Shown here piece after piece: positions 23,901-33,289 of a stretch of 64,000 bases of DNA. The notes under the pieces are model-generated. The model had not been told where the DNA came from and ran no database searches. It worked only from the letters and a program-made list of their open reading frames with translations. The stretch lies in the NCBI GenBank assembly GCA_020137815.1, contig CM035358.1, positions 4,671,614 to 4,735,613 of the forward strand. Reading direction: 5' to 3'. Positions within the stretch are counted from its first letter, which is position 1. Each line of letters begins with the position of its first letter. Origin of the DNA: Hormiphora californensis (Eukaryota > Ctenophora > Tentaculata > Cydippida > Pleurobrachiidae). Made by a program: the position numbers and the translations under genes.

Positions 23901-26900
23901 TCCTCAATTATAGATTTAGCTGCCAAGCAGTGCAGAGTGTTCCCATTAGTCACATTTAAATCCGGACAACTCACTATCGTCTCAATTTCCTGGCCTGCTA
24001 CCATCGCTGAGAGGGTAGCCGCTCGACAGGTGGGCAAAAAGCCAAACACTGTGAGCCGTGTGTTATTGTAAAGGGAGGTGATGAACAGGGGCGACTGTCT
24101 GATATCCTCAGGTCCAATACCAAACACCTTCCAATTGATAGATGCGTTGCTAAGGGACGGTTCTGATACCATAGCAACCAGTTCTGAAACACCTGACTTC
24201 CATTTCCCTTTACCCTTGCAATCAAATACCTTCCCTGTACCACCTGAATTAGCAGCGATTGAGTCTAGTAGATGTTGGCTGGTAGAAGGGGCTAACATCG
24301 CACAAAACACTCTCTCAGTGTCCCGGAGTTTTCCAGCAAGAAAAAGCGTCAGACTGGGTAAAAGCAGGGATCCATCGCTAACCAACACGTAATTTGTAAT
24401 ACACCCGGGAGTAGGGGGAGTGGCCAGTTTAGATGACAACAAACTGTGAAGATCTGCTGAACAACTCGACATGGTAGTAGCTCTTATGAAATGTTGGCCC
24501 AGGTCCAAGTTCTTGTCACTCCGTTCCCGGGACCGTGGGAAAAGTTCCACACGTGCAGATGGAGTGATGGCAACGATATTAAACAGACATTCCTCCGGGA
24601 GAGACTGAAGCAAGATAACAGAGAGAGCTTTCAGTTCATCCCAGTTTTTAGTAGCAGCACAACTTACCACTAGCACTACTTCAATTGTGTAAAGTGAGGT
24701 TAACTCGATTTGGGGGTAGAAGGTCAGCATCGCAGCCTCACTATTATTATCCCCTGATTTCTCAACCCACATGCGAGGTCGGTGTACCTCTGCCAGTGCT
24801 ATTCTCATCACAAAACCCTCCTGATCAACACCTCCAGCCCATTTTACAGAGCATACCGTGTCCGTCTTTTTTACATTCAACCTCCGACCGGGGGAGGTGA
24901 TATCAAGGATTTTAAAGGGCATTACAACGGATGCAGTTAAGGAGAATGGATCACCACTCTGACCCATCACGTGATGTGTGGCAGTAGTATTCTGGGTGAA
25001 CTTGTTCTGTACAGCATCTCGTGAGGAAGAGGAGGTGTCGGCTGGGAGCTGGAATACAATGAAATCACCCTCCATTTGTAGTTGGGTAACGTACACGATT
25101 TTAATGTGAATGACATGTGATCCAGCTGGAATGTTGCCAAGCGACACGGAGAACAGGTCAGGTTTCTCCTGCTCCATCAGGTACGCGCCATCTCCTTCTT
25201 TAACCGCTTTCCGATACATCCTTCTAGCTTCCTCCTTCCTTTGAACCCTCCCAACAACATGTTTTCTCCCAATAAAGGCCTCAAACCCACACACAGCTGA
25301 CCCCCCGGCGAGAGGGAAGACATATCGGGCCTCCTGTTGGGATCTCAAGATGCAGGTGTAGGTTTGGACGAGGGTAACCTTGGCAGCCAGATCTGTCAGT
25401 TCCGCCTGGACAGTTAGGGAGCCCTTGATGTTGGATGTGGTGTTGGGGATTATCAAACCGGTCCGTTCCTCACTGACACATGTGTCATCCCTGACGGACT
25501 GGCAGATTGAGGTTACCTGGTGGGGAGAAATGAAATATTGAGAATCGAAATATTGATATATAAGAGTTCAAGCTAGGTTCAAGCTCCCGAGTCCTGACCC
25601 TGGCTAGATATGAGTAATCATCCGAATAGTTTATTGTCTGATAACTAATTATTAAGGCAAAAGAAAAGTACATACTTTCTTCCAATCACCAGGTTCCCCG
25701 GCCGGTTCAGCTGGTTTAGGGTTGGACAGACATGATGGGGTGTTCGCTATAATACCAATAATAGCCACTGAGTCAGGGTCAAACAGACACAACTCCGAGT
25801 CCGTGAAATGGGACGTTGAATCATCTGAAGGTAAGGCTAGGTTGAAGGTCAAGTGAGAAGTGGGTGAAGGTCTGGAGGGTATCGTGCAAATGTATCGAGG
25901 ACAGATAATGTTTGAGTAAGCAAGGGGAGAACTTCTACGGAGAAGGGGGTTATACTAAAGGCATGTTTAGAATGGCATCCTAGATAACTGACCTGATTGG
26001 GGTACTGCAAGAACCGAATCAAATCCAACTGGTGGCCAGGTTAGCCCAACTAGAGGCTGAGTTGTTTTGAAACTCTTCCCAGGGTCAGCCTTACACTTGA
26101 TGATCACATAGTGCTGAGCATCCTTCGCGTACTTCAGACAACCACTAAAGTCAGAAAGAGAGGTGAAAGTTTAGATAACCCTCTCCAAAAGTTGGGCACG
26201 ATCTTCAAACTTTCGATCATTCGATCACGAATTTTACGATTGAAAATGTATCCTGTGCAGTGTGTACCACGGGAGATGTTACTGAGCTGTTACAATAACA
26301 TTTGATGTTGACGCCCGCGCCAACTGCTGCACACTCACCCTTTTTCCTTCTAGAGAATTCTGAAAAATTTGCTCACTCCAGGGGTGGCCCTCTCTCTCTC
26401 TCTCTTACCCTCTCTCTCTTTCACCTACACGATTGTAGGGCTGAAGTAGATTCCATGTCCAAGATAACCTTGATCTCGTCTCTCAACTCCCAAATCATCA
26501 AGGACCTAAAAAATTATCAATTTAAACCCTTTTTACCGAAAAATTTAATCCCTTTCACAAGATTCTGATCCTACAACCGCCAAAATCCCCCGCCACGAAA
26601 TATATAATATAATATATGATATACAGTGATGGACAAAAAATGGTTCCCGATATCGTAAAGCGCTAAAATATAGCCTCACCATGGTTGGCAGAACGAATCC
26701 TCGAGTTAGGATGCTGATGAGGTTGCTGATAGGAGTGAGATGATAAACTGTCATCGCGCTATAACTTTGGACCAAGTGGGGCGGAGAGAGGGCATGTTTG
26801 ACAGGGTACTCTCTGAACCCCAAACCTGAAACAATGTGGATATTTGTACTGCTCTTATTATTTAGGTGAATCCTTAATGTTCGCTAACATGTACAATGAC

Positions 26901-29258
26901 CTTTAGATTAGGCATCACGAAAGTGATTTGCAGTGGAGGTACAGTAAACCAAACCAACCAACCTTTTAGATCTGGAAAAGTTTGTCCATTGCATCTTATT
27001 TCTTCACTTGATTTGCCGATAGTACAGCCCAGTGCACGGTAAGCATCCATTAGATTCCAAACTTTATTGTCTGGTACAAGTGACAGGTGATCCAGCATAT
27101 GGTGGCAGAGGTCCAGATTTTCTGCAACACTCCGTAGCGAAGTGACCGGGAAAGGGAGGAGAGGGGCGAGTTCCGATGTTTCCTTGTCCTTCAATTCGTA
27201 TGCTATATCCTCGAGAATTGATATGTATCTGGTATTGAAAATAGTGGTAAATGGTGATAATCTACCATGAGGAGAACATATATAAGAAAACTAAAGAAAA
27301 GGGGAGAAAGAAAACAAATCCTTCATTCCTTCAATTATCTAAACAATATAATCCACGTAATATCTTATTCTGGTGATAGTGCTCTACAGATACAGAGTGA
27401 TATGTTATACCTGTTAAGATCGGAGGGTGAGTGTGGGACACGAGACAACTTTTCTAAAGCGGTGGCAGTTTCTGCAAATACAAACTCCAAAAGACCTCGA
27501 CCATCGTCTTCTAGGACTGAATCTTGTTCGATCTGACGAGGAGAAGTCACTGTATGTGGGTGTATTAAAAAGAAAAACACGTTAACTTTTGGCATTGTCA
27601 CCACAGAAGGAATAATATAACCAATATGTTCACTTTTTTTACTGCATGCAGCAAACCGACAGGCGACAACATAGATTAGTAAATCATTGCCTTGTTCGAC
27701 AAGTTTTGAACAAAACAAGTAAATCATATCAACTAGGGTACCATACCGACATAAACATGTTTCCACTGGTAGATAGGTTCAAACACACTCCGGTGATAAA
27801 ACCATACATCGTAAAGGCATACCGGTAGGATTCAAAAATCCAAATTCTTGAGAAATCACAACTCTAAAATTGAGGAATATTAGATGTTTAGATACGTACT
27901 TGATTGCTTGATGCTGGTGAAAGTGCACGACAAAGTTATCTGGAGCTAGAACAATTCGATACGAGATTTTTTGTTAACTCTCGTTTCGATTTGAACAATC
28001 GACACACGTAGATTGGAAAAACTACGTAGAAAAAGATTGAGAAAAAGATAAACTAAGAATATCGAACCTTATTCTGTACATCTCGCTTGATAACAATAAA
28101 TGTCTCATTCCCAACCCACAACTCTGTTCCATATAGTTGAGAGTATTTGACACAAGTACCAAGAACAAGGTCCTCTGTATCCCCATAAAACTCAAACTTA
28201 GACAAAAACTCAAAGGTTTTCTCCGGTTCTGTCGCTACCAAGTTGTAATCTAAATCTGAAATATCAAATTTTCCTGATGCAAACTTTTCTTCATCTGTTA
28301 AAGGAATGTACGACTCAACGTGAAGCAATTCCTGTGCCTTAACAGAGTCTTGGAGCCACTCCAGTGTAGCAACTGACACACCAAGGGCATTTGCTGCAAC
28401 TCCTTTGCGTGAGTTTTTCGTACGAATACCATCATTCGTTAGCAAATAGTCGACCTGTAGGAAAACGAGTTGTAGGTAAGTGTTAGTGGACTTCATCACC
28501 ATAAGAGTGCGCATATACAAACAAGAATAACTGCATTATGTTTCATAATGCTATGTTTCCCCGCCAACCTCTATTTTCATAACTATCTAAATCTAATGTG
28601 AAGGCGGGCCAGACATTTCTCATCATTTATCAATCACTCAAACCGTATGGAACTTGGTCTTGTGTTTTAGTAGCACTAAATTGCGTGTCACAATGCGCGG
28701 CTCACATTTCCTGAAAACGTGCCATTGAAGTATTTGATGAAGGAGCAACACCGTTGTCCCTCGCAACTGAGCGTGTTACAGCCAGTTTTGTGACCGTGAC
28801 ACCTCACTAGTATGTAAACTTGTCGAATTCTAAACCCCTATGCCTTTTTACAAAAGGCATCCGGGTGAATGCCTTCGGCATTCACCCGGGCGGGGGAAAA
28901 ATAATGCTGGTACACTTTTAACTTACCTTTTTGTTCAAAGTATAATGAACTATACCGCCATTATTTGTGATCTGCTCAATTATCTGCTTCTTTTCTTTGT
29001 ATCGGATCGTGTAATCCAGATCTAGGGTGATTTTCTTCCCCGACAAGATCATGTTTACGAAGGCATCCGGGTGAATGCCTTCGGCATTCACCCGGGCGGG
29101 GGAAAAATAATGCTGGTACACTTTTAACTTACCTTTTTGTTCAAAGTATAATGAACTATACCGCCATTATTTGTGATCTGCTCAATTATCTGCTTCTTTT
29201 CTTTGTATCGGATCGTGTAATCCAGATCTAGGGTGATTTTCTTCCCCGACAAGATCAT
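19780..29258 (-). CDS. PARP4: Vault PARP (PARP4) fused to ubiquitin-like domains and an Hsp70-like domain
   Basis: Minus-strand exons, in transcript order: 29258-29133, 28454-28068, 27532-27411, 27228-26963, 26825-26680, 26505-26429, 26144-25993, 25824-25676, 25516-22503, 22264-21507, 21358-21251, 21147-21039, 20900-20807, 20703-20632, 20440-20339, then 20250-20139 and 20009-19780. All phases join. Domains: BRCT (about 1-90); PARP catalytic, with H329 (VYHLT), Y369 (LGHGIYF) and E436 (DSEL) as the H-Y-E triad; VIT (about 507-635); vWA (about 750-915) whose metal-site motif is VVSCAAT, so DxSxS is lost; three ubiquitin-like folds (about 1117-1344), the third near-identical to ubiquitin and ending LRLRGG; Pro/Ser linkers with FKSAA motifs; and an Hsp70 substrate-binding-like segment from about 1690 ([30 protein letters not shown]). 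Vault PARP mono-ADP-ribosylates proteins in vault particles. The last two exons carry an in-frame UGA at 20215-20217. The intron 22265-22502 is tentative. Human PARP4 has 1724 residues; this model has about 1905, or about 2007 with readthrough. Confidence 0.85.
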
Positions 29259-29267
29259 GTTTACGAA
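28856..29267 (-). repeat. 206-bp tandem duplication of PARP4 first coding exon with hairpin
   Basis: Units 28856-29061 and 29062-29267 look identical. Each holds the whole first coding exon (29133-29258 and 28927-29052), its donor, and a perfect hairpin (CCGGGTGAATGCC-TTC-GGCATTCACCCGG). In the distal copy a stop precedes the ATG in frame, which supports that ATG as a start. Confidence 0.85.
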
Positions 29268-30910
29268 GCATCAAGCTCACAGATCTTTGTGTTCAAACAT
29301 GCGTGTGTTGTTACAGTTGATTCAAAGCAGTTACGCCCTATTTCTCGGAACGGAAGATCTAAGAAAAAACAAATTTCACGTTTAATTGGGAAAAATGGTA
29401 AAAAGTAATGAAAGATGATATTAGAATTGAAGCATATAGAAGCTATTATTCACAGTACGTGAAATGTAGCGCTTTCGGCTTTTCAATGCTTTCAGAGACT
29501 CAAGAGAGGTGTCAAAAGAAGGAACGCACTTTTTGATTTGGCATACGTTGCAGGCCCCTTATAATATAATATAAGGGGCCTGGAAGGAATACCGCGCTAG
29601 GGGGGAATACATAATCAATCATATCTCCGGTTCCAGATAAGGTACAGAAATCGTTTTGGTAGCGTTGGAAAGAGGAAGATAACAGCTTTCAAATGCAACC
29701 GGTTTCAGGTCTCTATCTTATCAGGAACAGGAGATATGAACCAAACTCCGCAAAATCGAGTGCGGTAAAATAAAAAATTCGAGATTTTAATTCAAATTTG
29801 AAACAAGGTGTCCATGCAGGGACCTGTGACGTCACTTTTTGAAAACAACCAATCTTTGAACGGCTATTGCTCAGCCTCCTCAAGTCCAATTAACTTCTCT
29901 CAAAAACAGCAAGGTAGATAATTGTCAGATCTAACAGCTAGTGAAAGAATCAAGCAAAACGGACTTCAGGGGCCAAAGTTATAAGCACCGCCGTTTTTTC
30001 GACCGCAAAGTTATTTTCGACCGAGCCGGGCTCAGGCCAAACGCGCGCGCGGCATTCCCTTCAGTCCCCTCGTTGCGGGGGTGCGCGCATGAGGGGGCTG
30101 CAGCGCATTCCAACTTTTTGATCAACAAAAGTTCAAAAAGACGGTGCCCGACTTGACGGTGCCCGACTTGACGTCTCGGCCAGAGGTGTGTGGAGCCCGC
30201 TTGACAAGGTTTACACGGATATAAGGGTTTTCAACTCTTTGGCACCCACTAACAACCGCCAGTCCGTGGATGACACTTTTCGGAGACACGAACAGGAGAA
30301 GATCCGGAACTATAACGACCGTGTAATACAGGTAGAAAAGGCGACTTTCATGCCGCTTGTGTTCTCTACTACAGGCCTGATGGGTCCTAAGGCGGAAGTT
30401 TTTTACAAACGGGCTGCCACCCTTCTATCCAACAAAACAGGCCACACCTACAGCGACTCCATCCGCTATATCCGGCTCCGCCTTTCATTTTGTCTGCTGA
30501 AGACTATACTGATATCAATAAGGGGGTACAGAGGAAACTGTTTTACCCGATTTAATTCTTATGACAATGATTTTAACCTTATAATCTAACTTATTACTTT
30601 TATAGTCCTAATGACCAACTTAATGTGTATATAGTGATTGTGTAACCTGATTTATTTCTTATATAAAGTTGAACCGGTCAACCCGGCTTTCCAAAAAAAA
30701 GACGGTTCAAAAAGACCAGGTTTTACTTTATCCGTAAATATGACACAATGCATTTTAATGTAACGCGCCAATTTTTTACAAATACGCTGCGTTTTACGCG
30801 CAAAATAAGTAGTTGAACTCACAAAAAAAGTTGCTCAACACTTTTTCAAACAACAAACACTTTCACTTCCTCTTTCCCAACACGTTAAGCTCCCGTTTCG
30901 TGTCCCAGTG
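29268..30910. other. Divergent intergenic region between PARP4 and WDR1
   Basis: Likely holds the promoters of both genes. It contains a palindrome at about 29551-29581 (AGGCCCCTTATA and its complement), a dispersed repeat at about 29625-29740 that shares a core with 55455-55570, a twice-repeated ACGGTGCCCGACTTG at 30142-30172, and a truncated retroelement. Confidence 0.5.
30110..30720 (+). mobile_element. 5'-truncated retroelement fragment
   Basis: The frame 30188-30589 reads like the C-terminal end of a retroelement polyprotein common in non-bilaterian genomes (DIRVFNSLAPTN, FRRHEQEK, then FMPLVFSTTGLMGPKAEVF). No upstream reverse transcriptase is present, as expected of a 5'-truncated insertion. 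It is a fragment, not an active element. The family is uncertain. Confidence 0.55.
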
Positions 30911-32710
30911 ATGTCTACCGTTTTGAAATCCATCTTTGCACCCCTTCCTGCTGCTAAGAGGGGTCAAAACTTCCATCTCAACACTGACCCAAAGAACCAA
31001 AAACTCCTCTACTGCAATGGACCAGCGGTCGTTGTTCGGGACCTCGCGAACCCAAGCGAGTGTTACACCTACAGTGAGCATGCTGCCATTCCTACAGCAG
31101 CCTGTTTCGCTCCATCTGGGTTCTACATTGCCTCGGGAGACTCCGCTGGTAAAGTTAGAATTTGGGATACTACACAGGAGACGCATCTTCTGAAATTCGA
31201 GGCACACGGTCTGGGTGGATCTATCAAAGACATCTGCTGGTCACCTGACAGTAAGAGGATTCTTCTGGCTGGTGAAGGCAGGGAAAAACGAGCCAACTGT
31301 TTCATGTGGGATTCTGGAACTAGCTGCGGGACCGTCTTTGGAGGAACTAAAAACGCCAACGCTGTTGCCCACAGCCCCTCTCGACCGTTCCGTGCTGTCG
31401 TTGCCAGCGAGGATTATTCCGTGCAATTCCACACGGGGGTTCCCTACAAGTTCGAGAAGACGATCCTGGAGCACAAGAACTTTGTAAACAGTGTCCGATT
31501 CCATCCTGCCGGGGTGAACTTCTGTACTGTGAGCAGTGACAAGCGAGCCCTGCTCTTTGACGGCAAGACTGGAGAAACTGTGGGTGAATTTAAGGATGCC
31601 GGAGAATTTGCTCATAATGGCGGTGTTATGGCGGTGTCTTACAATGCAACTGGTTCTCAGCTTATTACAGCATCAGCTGATAAGACCGTCAAACTGTGGG
31701 ATACTGAAACACAACAGTGTGTAACTACATTCCAGTTCGATGCAAAGAACATGGAAGACCAGCAGTTGGGTTGCCTGTGGGCGGGTGAATTCCTTGTTTC
31801 TCTCTCCCTTGCTGGTGTCCTGACATATCTTGATCCTGCAACTGGGGCCCCCTCACGTGTTCTCAGGGGTCACTCCAAGAGCATTGAAGCAATGGAAGTA
31901 AGGAACAAGAAGATTTACACCGCCAGTTTTGATGGAAGGAAAACTGTTTGGGATGCAGAGAGTGGTGATGCGGAGTGGATTAGCGGCGGAAACCAGAAGA
32001 TTATGGACATGCGAGTAACAGGAGACAATACTCTTATCTCAGTCGACATTGAACAGAAAGTCGTGAAGACAGCATTGGATTCCCTCGCATCCGAGAGCTG
32101 CAACGTTTCCCTACCTTCTCAGGCTAATCACATGGCTGCCGGTCCTGGAATTGAGGTTTACGCTTGTGAAAATGCCCTGGCTCTTGTTCGAAATGGTACT
32201 ACCTCCACGACCTCCATTACGTACAACCCCAACGGGTGTGCCATTTCCTCCACCGGATCCGTTCTCGCTGTCGCCGCAAAGGACGAACCAACACTCTACC
32301 TATACGATATCGATGGAGACTCCATTGTCCAACGACGCACCATCTCCTTATCGGCGGCGTGTGAGGAAATTTTCTACTCCCCAGATGGGGCGTTCCTAGC
32401 GGGGGCAGGCCGTGGCAGGTCCCCCCTCCTTCTGGACGTGACAGCTGACTACAAACCTGTGATTCATTGCTGGAGTTCCTCTGCAGCCCTCAAAACATGT
32501 TCCTTCTCCCCCGATAGCAGGCTGGTGGCATATGCAGGGATAGATACTAACATCCTAGTTGGTAATGTTCAGCAACCAATGGACACCCCTGTCAAGATTA
32601 TCCGGGCCCATCCCCTGGGGACTATCAACAGAGTGAGGTGGTCTGATGAGAATACCATTGTGAGCACTGGTAGTGATTGCCAAGTCAGGCAGTTCACTGT
32701 CACTTGTTAG
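30911..32710 (+). CDS. WDR1: Actin-interacting protein 1 (WDR1/AIP1), intronless
   Basis: A single open frame of 599 residues matches WDR1/AIP1 from end to end: KSIFAPLPAAKRGQ at the start, two WD40 propellers with repeats such as SGDSAGKVRIWD, SSDKRALLFDGKTGE and SADKTVKLWDTE, and GSDCQVRQFTV at the end. The length equals the family's (about 600). AIP1 works with ADF/cofilin to disassemble actin filaments in the cytosol. The ATG at 30911 precedes the conserved N-terminus directly. The whole coding region lacks introns although almost every neighbour is split, which suggests origin by retroposition or intron loss. Codon use looks ordinary and the frame is intact. Confidence 0.96.
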   Translation: MSTVLKSIFAPLPAAKRGQNFHLNTDPKNQKLLYCNGPAVVVRDLANPSECYTYSEHAAIPTAACFAPSGFYIASGDSAGKVRIWDTTQETHLLKFEAHGLGGSIKDICWSPDSKRILLAGEGREKRANCFMWDSGTSCGTVFGGTKNANAVAHSPSRPFRAVVASEDYSVQFHTGVPYKFEKTILEHKNFVNSVRFHPAGVNFCTVSSDKRALLFDGKTGETVGEFKDAGEFAHNGGVMAVSYNATGSQLITASADKTVKLWDTETQQCVTTFQFDAKNMEDQQLGCLWAGEFLVSLSLAGVLTYLDPATGAPSRVLRGHSKSIEAMEVRNKKIYTASFDGRKTVWDAESGDAEWISGGNQKIMDMRVTGDNTLISVDIEQKVVKTALDSLASESCNVSLPSQANHMAAGPGIEVYACENALALVRNGTTSTTSITYNPNGCAISSTGSVLAVAAKDEPTLYLYDIDGDSIVQRRTISLSAACEEIFYSPDGAFLAGAGRGRSPLLLDVTADYKPVIHCWSSSAALKTCSFSPDSRLVAYAGIDTNILVGNVQQPMDTPVKIIRAHPLGTINRVRWSDENTIVSTGSDCQVRQFTVTC

Positions 32711-33289
32711 AAAGGATAAAATGGGACTTTTCACAGGAAGGAGAAAATTGGACTTTTGACAACCTTTTTTGGATCACCTACTATTAATGAACTATATCTA
32801 CGATTAACAATTTACTGAAGAAAAGAATTTAGTGAAATCATTTCTTATATATTGTATTGTGGTAGCGTGTTTTTGGTTTTTTGGCGGTCTTTTCTCTGAT
32901 TTCTATCTCTTTTTTGACTCCCTGAAGTTGATTGATTAGGGTGTTTGACAGCCTGACACCCGTTATGTTATGTGTCTGTGAGTGTGTAAAATTTTGTTTT
33001 TGATCTTCAATCACAACGCGTTTTTTACGGTGTTTCTGTTAGTATGTACAATTATATATTTACCCTTTCATTCGAATATGCAGTTACCATTTTCACTAGA
33101 AGTGTTTGTAAATGTGTCTCTAACCAAGTTTCCTCCTCCCTCGTAATTCTCTTTCTAAATGTTACCAAACATTTTTCTCTTTCCCACGGAACTTCCCTAA
33201 CTATCGCATCCCTAACTCTCCCTCTCCCTCTCTCTCCCTATTTATACTGCATTCCTAACCCTCCCTCCCTCTTTCTAGCACTAGTCTGC
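32711..33289. other. WDR1 3' region / FICD upstream
   Basis: AT-rich then pyrimidine-rich (CCCTCTCCCT near 33220-33280). No separate gene is seen. Confidence 0.4.

Noticed and set aside
30863-31615. Minus-strand frames within WDR1
   Set aside because: They overlap a full-length family match on the plus strand and lack similarity to anything recognised.
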